64,000 nt of DNA from Channa striata (taxonomy: Eukaryota; Chordata; Actinopteri; Anabantiformes; Channidae), in NCBI GenBank assembly GCA_033026295.1, contig CM065181.1, positions 4,001,001 to 4,065,000 on the forward strand, written 5' to 3'. The position numbers were made by a program, and so were the translations under genes. The first letter of the stretch is position 1. The number at the start of each line of letters is the position of its first letter. This document shows positions 26,601 to 37,180 of this stretch, piece after piece. The notes under the pieces are model-generated. The model ran no database searches and was not told the origin of the DNA. It saw only the letters and a program-made list of their open reading frames with translations.

Positions 26601-28071
26601 GCACAGAGCCAAAATTGGGCCCCAAGGCATCTGAATGTTCTCCATGATACATAGTCTTGTTTAAAAATAAAAATATCACAGAAAGATTGAGGGTCTCCAA
26701 CCACAGCAGTTGCCCATACTTGAGCACAGACATATCCTAATGTAAACAATTTTTACATATTTATGGGTTTGATTAGCGGGAAATAAGTGCTAATTACAAC
26801 ATTGTAGAATGCAAAATGTATCAAATACCACTAAATTCAAAGAACAGCTGAGGTTTAGTTTACCACAAAGGATCTGATGAGGAATACCTGTCCCAAACAT
26901 AATAGAAATCCATCTAAAAGTTGTTGATATGATTATAATCTTCGAAATGTGTTTTTGCAGTCCAAAGTGAAGGGCAAACATTAATCTTAAAACTCAAGAT
27001 TGTTGTTGCAGATAACGTAAGAAACGAGTTCAATAGAACAGAAGAGTTTAGTAAAGTCTTACCAAATGTAGCTTGAAACAATCAGTATTGTTTCTGAGAA
27101 TTTCATTGAAAAGTAAAGTGTGATATAAAGAAAATGTATTAATACTGATCATGTCTCTACCAGGTCATAAACATCTTAATTTAATAACATACATATTGTA
27201 TGTACAAGGCCACAGGGGATTATGGGAGTCTTGCAAATATAGAGGGCTAAAGGACCGAATTCAAGGACAATCCAGGTGTCAAACCTGAGAATCCATTAAT
27301 TTCTTTTGAGGAACTCAACTCAAGAACACAAAGGACAACCTGGTGGAAGCACTAAGATTCTGAAAACTCACACAGTTGTTCAAATAGGAGTCACCTATGC
27401 ATGTAAACAATATTGAAAAACGTATGCCAGTCCAACAAGTCCATATTAATTTACTACATAGAAGTGTACATTTTGACCTGCTTTTGTTGCTAAGCAAAAA
27501 AAAGTTGGACCACCAAGGTTGTTGGGGGTCTTTGTCGTTAAATTTGTACCAGATTTCACAGCCATAAATAACAGTTGCTGGACATGTCAACTTCATTATG
27601 GTTCTAGATGTTCATTCAGCAACTGGATTCAGTAGCAGAGATGTTTGAGATCTTTCAGTCTTGTTCTGAAAGCTCAGCCACCTTCTCCACACAGTCAAGC
27701 TTTAAACTATTCAAAAAAAGTTTTACTGAGATTACTATTAAACAAACGTGCCTTGTGGTTTGCTACAGTTATAATTATTACTCATTCCCAGAGATGTTCC
27801 TCAAAGCTCTTTGGTGGACTCATGAGATCTGGTCACCAGGCACAGAAATCACTGGTTTGTTAAAGATAAGACAAGCGTTACCTCAGAGGAGATTCTAATG
27901 CGTGTTTATTCCAGTGGAACTCTCCGGGGTATCCTACTGAATGTTTCCTCTCATGTTTCTGTAGTAATTCGCAGACAAGTCTGACAGCTAACCCAGTGAG
28001 GGAAATTTCCCTTGTCACATTTGTATCTCGCTTCCTTAATCACTGACAGACGCTTGCCTTCGAAATGAAGT

Positions 28072-28077
28072 TTTATT
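28072..28077 (-). terminator. Candidate polyadenylation signal for tent5b
   Basis: The plus strand reads TTTATT, so the minus strand reads AATAAA. It is the first canonical hexamer downstream of the tent5b stop. A moderately GT-rich stretch follows on the minus strand (around 28030-28050). Use of this site is inferred. Confidence 0.4.
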
Positions 28078-29431
28078 TAAAGTAAAAAAAAAAAAAAAGT
28101 CAAGTGAGCGTTTCACTCAAATGTTCCACCACTCACTTCTTTCCGTCTGCATTAGAAGCAATAGTTAGTGGCCACATGCCATTCATGCCTTGCTAAATCT
28201 CAAGAAGTTATCCCCCATGCAAAAGTAATTAGGATAAAATGTCTTAGCATGAGAAATGAAGGCCTTAGTGAGGATGAAATACTGAACTGTTTTGATCATC
28301 CAGGAAGTGGAGCACTGGAATGCATCACTACATTTGCTAAAAAGCCAGCAGTCCCATTTACCACCTGGTCCTCAGCTGCCCCTTTAGAGCTCAATTCATC
28401 CAAGACATGCAACAGCAATCTCTACCTGCCCTGAATGAGGGCAGAGGAAACCCCTTATGTACAAGTGGAGGGAAACATCCAATCTATAGGCTCGGCCTCA
28501 TGGTGAAATTTAAACAAGTAAGTGTTTGTACCACGCCAGCCAGTGTCTGGCTGATGGAACACAGACAAGAGCACACTGAGGAGCTTGTGTGTGATCAAGC
28601 TAGAGCTCTTGTAAGACTGAAACTGAGATGTTGCGAGATAGTGACACTAGAGATGCGTAGAGAATGCATTCATAATCTCAGGATGAGTTTGAGTCATCTG
28701 GCGGATATTGAAAAACTTTGTCGTCATCTTACTTCTATGAATATCAAAGATGTTGTGAAGAAAAACCAGTGTACCACATCTTTACATTTTTGACATTTTT
28801 TTAATGGTTTAAAAACAAATACCCTGACCCTGGATATAGAAATTTACAGTAACCTGGATGAAAAAGTATCAAAAACAGTTCTTACATATCAGCTAATATA
28901 AAGACATTGTCAGTTTCAGGCACTTGTAACCATATACAGATTTTGTTTGTCATGCTACACAAGTAAGTATTTCTTTGGTCCTTTGTCCCTCCCAGTCAGG
29001 TCAGCTGAAACCACAGAGAGAAAAAAAACTATAGCTTTCTGGGTTCCTATCGAGTATTTACATTACATATCTTTAAAAACACAAACAGAACTTGTAAGTT
29101 CCTCCGTCACACATCAACCCTTCATATTAATCCATACATGTCAACATTGGTTATGAAACAACAAAATAAAAGAGTAGAATAATAACAATGGCTCAAATTA
29201 GTTTTTTTAATTCTTTTTTACAGCAGTATTGATCAATATAACTTAGTGGAATGGTTTCAATGTAAGATTTGGCAAAAAAAAAAAAAAAAGGTCATTTCCT
29301 TTTATCCACATTGGCCCTCAGACCAAATAGCCACATTGCTACAAAGGCACTGAGCACTCCCAGTGACTGCTCAGCTTACATCAATGTAAAGTTTGAACAG
29401 AAAGCCCTCCAAACGCCTTAAAAGTTGCTGC
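28072..29431 (-). other. tent5b: Probable tent5b 3' UTR
   Basis: This stretch directly follows the tent5b stop. On the minus strand the first canonical AATAAA is at 28072-28077, giving a 3' UTR of about 1.35 kb. Weaker ATTAAA variants at 29206-29211 and 28800-28805 could give shorter UTRs. The true cleavage site cannot be chosen from sequence alone. The plus-strand open frames at 28168-28434 and 28407-28793 overlap this region, resemble no family I know and are not annotated as genes. Confidence 0.4.
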
Positions 29432-30454
29432 TCAGCTGCAAGGCAGCCATGTTTGATAAGAGTTGCACGTAGCCATTGGTGACTGAACCTGTGCCACATA
29501 GTAATTGTTGAAGTTGACGTCTCTGACATAGGGAGCGGGCTGGTAGTAGCAGGTGATATTGGACAGGGCAGGTATAGCATTCTGTTCGGCCATTACGCGC
29601 AGTGCGAGAGCAGAAATAAGCGCCAGTGTCTGTCTGCGCTCGTGGCCCATAAGACACACAGTGCTCTCGTCTACCACCTGCCTCAGTGTCACCAGGTACT
29701 CGTACCGCTTGTGCTCCATGCCCGTAAAGTGGTTCTGCAGATACGCCTCGAGTTTCCTTTGCTGCTCGCTTATGTCTGGAAAGTCGATGAAGAAGCGTGA
29801 GCACATGTAACGTTGCATCTGTTTCATCTGAGACTCTGATGACGGCCGAAAGCCACGCACCAGCAGGTGGCAGTACTTGAGCAACCCGCCACCTCTGATC
29901 TCTTCTGGGCTGCGGGTGGCAATAATTTTGGAGTGAAGGTGACTAAGAGCTTCCTCGAAGTCTCCGTACATGCTTTCCCCCTGTACTGTAGGGTGGAAGG
30001 CTTCAGACATGGCTGTCTCTGAGCAGCGATCAAAGAGCAGCAGCGAGTCCAAGGTGATCTGGAAGGAGTCAACACTGAATTCAAACTGCCTTCTTAAAGA
30101 GTCCACAAACTTTAGTTCGACATTCTTGCCGGTGTTGTTAGATAGCGAGATGAGGCTCCAGCGGTCTGTCTCGTTGCAAACTTTCACCAGTTTCTGCACG
30201 TATGCCTCCTTCAGAGCGAGGGCTGTGATGCGTTCTCTGCATACCCCTTCTGGCAAAAACTCCACCAGACAGTCCAACACCACGTCTTTCACCAGACGGA
30301 AGATTTTGTCATCAGTCAGATTTAGGCCAAAGATCAGGTCCAGGTCTTTGTAGCCAAGGCCGTTGTCCTGGTGCAGCACATGGCTGGCTGCTGAGCCATT
30401 TAGTTTAACATCACGTACCACTACACCTCGCTCCTCCAGTCGAGCCCTGACCAC
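29432..30454 (-). CDS. tent5b: tent5b-like terminal nucleotidyltransferase, exon 2 (residues 53-392)
   Basis: This is the large terminal coding exon of a TENT5/FAM46 non-canonical poly(A) polymerase. The family adds adenosines to mRNA 3' ends in the cytoplasm. The exon begins with GTG GTC (V53 V54), directly after an AG acceptor at 30455-30456, so its first codon is a spliced valine and not a start. Numbered on the joined protein, the G-S pair of the nucleotidyltransferase fold is G72-S73, the metal-binding aspartates are D89 and D91 in YKDLDLIF, and the third acidic residue is E165 in NVELKFVDS. Other family blocks are RRQFEFSVDSFQI (173-185), PEEIRGGGLLKY (235-246), RYMCSRFFIDFPD (267-279), ESTVCLMGHERRQT (315-328) and the C-terminus TWLPCS. 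The stop is TGA at 29432-29434. The joined protein has 392 residues, close to human TENT5C (391) and shorter than TENT5A or TENT5B. The stretch TRSPEEIRGGG and KYCHLLVRGFRP match TENT5B as I remember it, while the tail NNYYVAQVQ is closer to TENT5A/C, so the paralogue call is less sure than the family. Confidence 0.96.
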   Translation of the reverse strand: MVRARLEERGVVVRDVKLNGSAASHVLHQDNGLGYKDLDLIFGLNLTDDKIFRLVKDVVLDCLVEFLPEGVCRERITALALKEAYVQKLVKVCNETDRWSLISLSNNTGKNVELKFVDSLRRQFEFSVDSFQITLDSLLLFDRCSETAMSEAFHPTVQGESMYGDFEEALSHLHSKIIATRSPEEIRGGGLLKYCHLLVRGFRPSSESQMKQMQRYMCSRFFIDFPDISEQQRKLEAYLQNHFTGMEHKRYEYLVTLRQVVDESTVCLMGHERRQTLALISALALRVMAEQNAIPALSNITCYYQPAPYVRDVNFNNYYVAQVQSPMATCNSYQTWLPCS

Positions 30455-31796
30455 CTAAAAAATTACAGAGATGGAGAGGAAATACTGAGTGAAAGGTGTC
30501 CACAAAAAGATAATCACAACAAGGTGAGATAGAAAACTGAGGTTTGTACAGGTAGTACACAGAGCTGAGAGAACTGTTGCATTCGTATTACTTCAAATAA
30601 AAAGAAAAAAGGCAGTGCTATTTTAAAAATAATCCATGGAGGCACAAACACATTGTTTTGGGTTTATTGTCCAGATTGAAGAAGTTAATGAGTGAAGCAT
30701 TTTAATGTCATCACCAGTAAGAGTAAAAGCTACATGTAGAGTCGGGAAAACCCAGGTCAAAGCAGTGAAGGATTTTTTCGGATAGGTTTTCACTATGTTG
30801 CCAAAGGACACTTTGTCAAAAGAAGTGGCTCATTGAGGGTGTAAAACTCCACTCAGGAGATGGTGTCATTTCCACAACTTATCCTGCTGCCCGAGGATGA
30901 CAACGACCTACATACAGTACAGTACAGTACACCTTTAACCACTCGAATACCTGAAATTCACAGGCTTGTCCTCATATTTGATGGGAGCAACATCAGCACA
31001 CCAGAGATAAGCTATGGAAAATGACAAGTCCACTCTTGTCTGCTGACTTTCTCTCTGCAGAGTTTAGAAAACACTCAGCTGTGAACTTTTAAACTGAAAG
31101 CTTTTGACCATATTGAGAATGTACGACTCCTTTGCCGTAGGCAACAAAGGGTTATCGGGTTATGGGAACACACACCATGCATGCACTTCTGCAATGCTTG
31201 GGGAAAATGCTGAGCAGCAGATAGCTGAGATGTTTATGCATCCTGACTTTTGCATCACTCAAATGATACAAGAGAGACACGAGATAACAGCCAAACATGG
31301 AAACATGGCAATTCTGCAAAAATCCTCAACACAGCTGTTTATTGCAAAACTCACTGATCCGTATGGATCTGTTGTTGTCCTACCAGCTGTCAATGTAGAT
31401 CAGTTAGTTTTCTTCTTCACTTAAAAAAACTTCAATTTCACAGGAATATCAGGCCTTTGGAAGATAGATATGTGCATTCTTTCCTCCAAACCAAAGGGTA
31501 AAATATATAATATATATTTTATTAAAAAAAGCATGTGTCTGATTTGCAGAAGAGAAACATGTTTGAATATTCTAAATATAGCGTGTCAAAGGACTTATTC
31601 TTGACCATTATATTACTTGAATATGTTCAAAAAAATTATGTTTATCTGATCAGATGATCAGAATGGATGCACGCTCATATTATTTGAGTGTGTTAGAAGT
31701 AAAAAGTGACAAGTGAACATAGTTCATAGCAGAGTTGGTTTTTGCTATTCACCAAACACAAAACCCCCGGCAGGATTTGATCTGATCTCGGACTTT

Positions 31797-31836
31797 GCAG
31801 AGTACGACATGTACAACTGTGCATGTCGTACTCTGC
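31797..31836. repeat. Perfect 15 bp inverted repeat (hairpin) in tent5b intron 1
   Basis: GCAGAGTACGACATG (31797-31811) is followed by a 10-base loop and then its exact complement CATGTCGTACTCTGC (31822-31836). There is no mismatch and no flanking element. Each arm carries a CATG core. Confidence 0.9.
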
Positions 31837-34253
31837 CTACCTGGGGGTTCCCAAAAGCAGCGCATGAGAAAGCACAGTGCTGCCATCCCATCCTACAGCA
31901 CTCCTAAATCTGGCCAGTACATTTCCCACATGACGCTCCAGCACCTGGTGAGCTGGGCTGAGGGAGACACTTCCGCCGACGTTCGTGGAGAAATGCCTTG
32001 TAAAAAGAGCCGCAAATGAACCAGACAGTCTGGTGTTGACAACGCCTTGGCGGCACATAACAGTCTCTCCACTTTCCTTCTCCAGGCTCAATACTTTCCT
32101 TTAGCCTGTGGCGTGAATGTGTTTTTATTATGGCAGTTTGAAATGACCCAGCCATTTACCAGCCTATACTCCCCTGGACTCCAATAAGAACTCCGGGCAG
32201 TGAGTCAGATCACCCTTCTGCCAAGGAAATGGCGACATCAAATGAGAAGTTACAAGTCCCTGACCTTCGCATCCACTCCAAAACTAACGCAGCCAGTCGG
32301 ACGTACAGTAGCTTGGCAGGCAGGGGGGATGATGATGATGGTTTTTCCTCTGATTTGAAAAGCTTCCTTGAATTTCCTATGCACGGGTGGTCAGTTCACC
32401 TGTCTGCTTAGATCAGAATGAGTCACAGGGTGAAAGAGGATGCTGTTTCCCCCCAAAGTGATAGATGTTTCAATGTGGGATGTGTTCATCTGGTTTAAAC
32501 GTGAACAGACTGGCTCCTAAAATGCTCTCAGTAATAAGGCCCAAAGATCCATTTGCGGCTAGTTTTGTTGTATTAGATTTGTTGAGATAAAACCCAACGA
32601 AAGTGAAAACTACAGTCCTTCATGTGGTGCATCTTAAACAGGTAGCTCATGCAAGATTTCTTAATTATGTTAATAACAGCATTAAACTGTTTAAAGTTCT
32701 CTATTTTATACATGTCACACACTGAATTACTAGAAAAGAAGGCCTTTAAATGCCTGTCCTAGTTACTCAAGGAATAGCAGACGTTGTGGTAATGACATCA
32801 GTGTGCTCAGTGGTACCTCTTGCTCAGGGAGCAATGGAATTTTCATTTTCAAGTAAGTTCCACAAAAGTCACGGTGAAATTAAACGGCATTAAAGCAAAC
32901 ATGTTAAAGTGAGTGTTTCCAGGTTACCTTCTGGAGGAAGGTTGCTTAATCTTAACAATAGGCTAGTGAGGAGTTGGCTTACAGTCTGGCATGGGCACAG
33001 AGGAGTCAGGCGACAAGGAGTGTTCCCTTACCAAAGTGATATGTTGTCAAGCCTTACCCACAAGCCCACTGTTATTACAGCCACTAATCCACCGCTCACA
33101 TTCTATACTTTCGAATCCAGGCCATTCACTACCATGCAGGAAAGTGGAGTACTATGTGTGCTCCGCTTCTGACAACACTCCGCTGAGTAGAAAGAATGGA
33201 ATTCTGTATTTCTGTATATTTGTATAATTAGTTAGACCACAACTTAATTTCAACGACCAATGAAAACACAATGGCCTCCATTTTTTTCGCTTCCACACGT
33301 AAACCCTCTCAACTACTCCTATGTATAATCTACAGCAAACACATTGGATTTCTGTGTTGATCATTGTGCAGTGTGACGCTGCTGGATATGTACACAGGGC
33401 TTTAGTACATCCGGCTGAAGAAACATCTATGGTCACCAGATATTCTCACTGTGGGTTGTTGACTGTCAACATGAAATGAAACAAAGGTGTCAGTAACAGT
33501 ACACGTTTTTCTTTGCTGCTCCCATGGCTCGCACACAAGCAGACCGCAAACAGATGTTATTTCAATGTGGCCCTCAGACAAACTAACCGCTAAGAGGGGC
33601 TCCCCTGCCTCTCTGGGAGTGTGATCCATTGGTCACCTTATCCCGGTATCTGGCGAATGAACAGGCTCTGTAATGTTACTATCTCCTGGATCTCATGCAG
33701 ACAGCTCCGTCTGGTGCGTAGGTTAAAAGTAAATGACTTTAAAGGAGCAGGGTGGTGCTTTGTAGCATGTTGTAGCCCATTTACCATGAATGGCCATTAC
33801 TGTCAAATGTTTTCCAAACACATATGGCGGTTTATATCTCTGAATGTGTTTTTCTTCCGTCCAGACAACCACTGGTTTGCATTCATAACCACGTGGTATG
33901 AAAATCAAGTTGCAGAGACATGAAAGCCTGCTTTACATATTCAACGTCAGAGAATTTTTCTGTCCAAATAATGTTTTCATTGCATGTGTAGGTAGTGCAG
34001 GCTTTTCGGGTGAATTCAAACTTATCAACAGATTATGCTTTAAAACTGATGAGCACAGAATCTATATAATTTGTAAGAAAAGTGCACAAGACTACCACAC
34101 AGACCTGTCCACCTGAGACGTCGACGGTGCTCGAAGTTGTTGGCAACCAGCTTGCTAAATTTTAAGAACATTATAGCGCTCGTTTGAAACATAGGTGTGC
34201 ATGTGGCCATGTCTTCATAACCTTCTGTGGACAAATTTTGTCTTAATACCATT

Positions 34254-34434
34254 GTTGTGAGGACATTTTAGCTGGTCCACACAACTACAAAAGGCTTTTT
34301 GAGGGTCAAGACTGGGTTTTACGGGCAGGGTTAGAATTAGGTTTTAGAATTAGGCATTCAGCTGGGATTGTTAGGGTCAGGCTAAGGGGCTAGAGAACGC
34401 ATTATGTTGACGAGTGTCCTCACACGTATAGAAA

Positions 34435-34467
<33 letters not shown>
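34254..34467 (+). repeat. Microsatellite-linked dispersed repeat, longer copy
   Basis: Within tent5b intron 1, the block runs from GTGAGGACATTTTAGCTGGT through GGGCAGGGTTAGAATTAGG and GAGTGTCCTCACACGTATAG to a 26 bp GT tract at 34442-34467. I recognise it as a widely scattered fish repeat that ends in a GT microsatellite. It has no coding capacity. Confidence 0.65.
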
Positions 34468-35354
34468 CTTCCCCAAAGGATCACCACAAAAAATATGAAT
34501 TACACATGTGAAATATGAACCTGGATTACAGGCAAAGACATTTAAATAATGTCTAGGAAAATTGCAGCCCTAGTTATTCCCTATACATTTTTTCCTACTG
34601 GGCCATTATCTCACCCATATTTTGAGGAGAGCTGTGAAAAAAAATGACCTAAGGAGCAGAAGCATTAGTGAACTAGTGGAAAAGTGCAGTAATGGTGTTA
34701 GATCATCCCCACTCTTGTGTCTGTGTTACCAGTACGAGTGACCAAAGTGGAATCACCTCTGCTTCAAACCTACACTGACGTACACAAACGCCGTGCAAAA
34801 AAACTAATGAAAAAGAAGCACAGCCACTGAAGCATCCATATGCACAATCAGTTATTAAACTAAGAACTTCATGAAATGGTGTGAATAACAAATTAACAAA
34901 ATGGGACGTAATTACTGAAACACAACTTTATGCTCAACTCTGTTTTATCACTTGTCCAAATGTTGGACTATCAGTGTGTTGAGGGGTGTTAGAAGCGAGT
35001 TTCATAACTGCCTACACCCGTAGAAGCTGTTATTTGTATAAGTTGTTTATTGAAATTTGCAGGCACCGCTGTTTTTTTATATTCAATCTAAAGAGAAGTC
35101 ACACTTTAATAAAATCTCCCCCGGGGGAGGAGGCCTCGACTCATAAAATAGTGCGCACATGCCTTTCGGGCCTGACTTTGCCTAACACACAAACTCAGTC
35201 AGACACCGTGATTTAAAAATACATAATTCTGCTCCAATCGATGGGTTTACTCGTGTTTATCACCTGCCCCCCTCTGCACCTCATCAATAGGGTCACGTGT
35301 CCCTCGGGCGATGAGAGGACGCGTCAGCAGCGTTCGCGTTGACCGTGGTCTCAC

Positions 35355-35510
35355 CTGCACGATCTGCCGCGGCTGCACGGACAGCGTGGGGAAGTTCCCG
35401 CGGCCGTGGATCGGGACGCTCTCCCCGAGGATGGAGTCCAAACGCCGCACCTGATCCCAAGACAGCACGCTGAGCCGCCGACTCTGCTCCGAGGCGTCAC
35501 CGGAGGACAT
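35355..35510 (-). CDS. tent5b: tent5b-like, exon 1 (start codon and residues 1-52)
   Basis: This first coding exon of the TENT5 gene encodes 52 residues, including the family N-terminal block SWDQVRRLDSIL and the near-invariant VPIHGRGNFPTL, then SVQPRQIVQ. The phrase SVQPRQIVQ matches human TENT5B better than TENT5A or TENT5C, as recalled. The ATG at 35508-35510 has G at -3, and an in-frame TGA lies 15 bases upstream of it, so the start is well fixed. The exon ends with CAG followed by a GTGAGA donor at 35349-35354. The phase-0 junction joins QIVQ to VVRARLEE exactly as in vertebrate TENT5 genes. Reading through the donor would add an unrelated tail, so the splice is required. There is no long low-complexity N-terminal extension of the kind seen in human TENT5A and TENT5B. 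Confidence 0.95.
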
Positions 35511-35594
35511 GACGAGCGGACTTCACGGGACGTCCAGAGACAAGGTGGTGGCGAAACGTGAGCAGCGAGGTCCTCCCGAAGAGCCGCGGGTGTC

Positions 35595-35603
<9 letters not shown>

Positions 35604-35625
<22 letters not shown>
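35604..35625 (+). repeat. GT microsatellite upstream of the tent5b start codon
   Basis: A GT run of 22 bases starts 94 bases upstream of the tent5b ATG (read on the minus strand as CA). It may lie inside the 5' UTR. Confidence 0.9.
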
Positions 35626-35824
35626 CTCCTGCGCTGGGATGAGTTTTAAAAAGCTCCAAAGTGCAACAAAGCGATGGCAAAGTTGGGTTCAGTACTGAGC
35701 ATCTCCACAGCAGAAGGTCCTGGTTCCTCCTCTCTGCGTCTCCAGCGACTCTCTTCAGATCGGAGCCTGGTCGGGACTCACACCGGGTTTTTTTTAGCCA
35801 GATGGGATTAAGATCAGCCTCCCT

Positions 35825-35829
35825 ATTGG
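35825..35829 (-). promoter_or_regulatory. CCAAT box (NF-Y type) upstream of tent5b
   Basis: The plus strand shows CTATTGGCTGGGCG, so the minus strand carries CCAAT in a GC-rich context with the flanks typical of NF-Y sites (AGCCAATAG). Its position a few hundred bases upstream of the tent5b start codon in a CpG-rich area is what a TATA-poor vertebrate promoter would show. Binding is inferred. Confidence 0.4.
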
Positions 35830-35878
35830 CTGGGCGAAGATTTATGAATGCCTCAGCACGCAGAGCACTACAATCAGC

Positions 35879-35880
<2 letters not shown>

Positions 35881-35912
<32 letters not shown>
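35881..35912 (+). repeat. CA microsatellite
   Basis: A pure AC run of 32 bases about 370 bases upstream of the tent5b start codon, at the outer edge of the promoter region. Confidence 0.95.
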
Positions 35913-35914
<2 letters not shown>

Positions 35915-36989
35915 AGGTACACACCCACTTCCCATGCGTCAAACAGTAGGTTCAAGGACTGTCGGAAATGTGGTAATTACCAGTTATGCGCAGTTTAAAG
36001 ATGCGTCGTCTCTTGACCTCGGACTGCAGCCCAGTGATGGAGTCGAACCTTAACTTGTTCGACACAAGGGGACATGAAGTGTAGTAAAGTATAAAAAAAA
36101 ACATTTAAAATAAACTTTTATAACAAGCTTTCAATTTGACATTGACAAAAGCGTTGAATTAAATCTCTGTTCAAATCCTGCAAATTCTCTGCATCACTAA
36201 ATGTTTGTGATTAAATAAGCAACAGGTGTTTGATACAAAAACCTACATATTATAAAGATTTTTTCATGTCTCTTTTGGACGGCATTATTATATTATATGT
36301 TGTTGGTCTGCGGGTAAACAGCTGGATCAGCTTTGATTGGTGCAGATGAAAGTCAGACGTTCTAATTCGGTCTTGATTTGAAAGACTTTGTGTTAGAAAA
36401 AAGCCATGAACAAATACTAAGAGACCAAAATATATCACAGAAAGTTATCCAAGGGGAAGAATGACGTCAAGTTCATTTCTAACGTGCAGTTCCCCTAAAT
36501 CAGGGCACATCATCTTAAATTCTTTGCCCCAGTATGTTGCTGATGATCTGAGTATGTTTCTCCTCTTTCTACTTGTTTAAGAAGGCATGTTGTAATTTTT
36601 TCCTATACCTCAGTTCCTACTTACCACATGTACATTTCATCTACACTTCCCATGAGTTAGGATTTGTCATCACCCAGTCCATGACAGCTGGGACACGGAC
36701 GTCCACATGCTGCTCAAAAACGTGTCCACTGGTGCGGTAGCGGCACTTTGATTGTGCATGTGCCAAATAAGTAAAGACTGGTTTCATACACTGAATGTTT
36801 GGAATGAGCAGCTTTTTTTTTTTTTTTGCATCCTCAACATTAATACATTAACACATATGTTTGTTCCAGGTATAATGAGACGAGATTTGTGTTCAAGGAA
36901 ATACTGTATGTGGTTGTGGCACCTGAAGTTTGTTTATCAACCTTCCATAATTATATTCTCTTTGTTGCTTCCTTGTTCTCTTTCTATTC

Positions 36990-37180
36990 TCTCTCGCTCC
37001 ACTTTTTACTCACCCCAACCGGTCGAGGCAGATGGCCGCCCACACTGAACCTGGTTCTGGTAAAGGGAGTTTTTCCTCTCTCACCTCGTACTGGCTCATT
37101 GGGGATTCAATGGGTTTTCTCTAGAACTCTGCAAGGTCCTGATCTTACTAGCTAAAGTACCTTGACATAAATGACTGAAA
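36990..37180 (+). repeat. Dispersed teleost retroelement relic (3' part)
   Basis: CACCCCAACCGGTCGAGGCA, GATGGCCGCCCACACTGAAC, CTGGTTCTGGTAAAGGGAGT and TTTTTCCTCTC form the recognisable core of a common fish interspersed repeat. It normally ends in a CACCTTGAG-type block, seen here as TACCTTGACATAAATGACT. The frames at 36752-37048 and 36889-37155 derive partly from it and are not genes. Confidence 0.65.

Larger units (their letters stand above)
10110..28071. other. Intergenic DNA 3' of tent5b
   Basis: About 18 kb without a supportable gene. Listed inside it are the possible tail at 10535-10590, the T/G tract at 12538, the relic at 16321-16540 and the purine tract at 20611-20656. The frame at 26052-26480 (minus, 142 codons) lacks any recognisable motif. 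In human, TRNP1 lies on this side of TENT5B; I could not find a convincing TRNP1-like single-exon frame here. Confidence 0.65.
30455..35354 (-). other. tent5b: tent5b intron 1 (4.9 kb, phase 0)
   Basis: The intron is bounded by a GTGAGA donor at 35349-35354 and an AATTTTTTAG acceptor at 30455-30464, both read on the minus strand. The single intron between the two coding exons matches the conserved TENT5 architecture. It holds a perfect 15 bp stem hairpin (31797-31836), a dispersed fish repeat ending in a GT microsatellite (34254-34467) and a 14 bp palindrome near the donor (35116-35129). Short open frames inside it show no recognisable domain or splice context. I see no nested gene. Confidence 0.9.
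35240..35830 (-). promoter_or_regulatory. CpG-dense promoter and 5' UTR region of tent5b
   Basis: CpG dinucleotides are visibly much denser here than anywhere else in this AT-rich window. The region spans coding exon 1 and the bases upstream of its ATG. A CCAAT box on the minus strand (ATTGG on plus, 35825-35829) lies about 315 bases upstream of the start codon. A weak TATA-like TTTTAAAA run sits at 35644-35651. A GT microsatellite (35604-35625) lies between that run and the ATG, so it may fall in the 5' UTR or at the start site. The exact transcription start is not visible. Confidence 0.6.

Noticed and set aside
28168..28793. Two overlapping plus-strand open frames antisense to the tent5b 3' UTR
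   Set aside because: The protein sequences show no domain. The region is better explained as the 3' UTR of the minus-strand gene.
29418..29810. Other open frames on both strands over tent5b exon 2
   Set aside because: They are shadows of the 340-codon TENT5 exon in other frames.
35661..36053. 130-codon plus-strand frame over the tent5b promoter
   Set aside because: It includes the CA microsatellite translated as Thr-His repeats and overlaps GC-rich promoter DNA. Nothing supports a gene.
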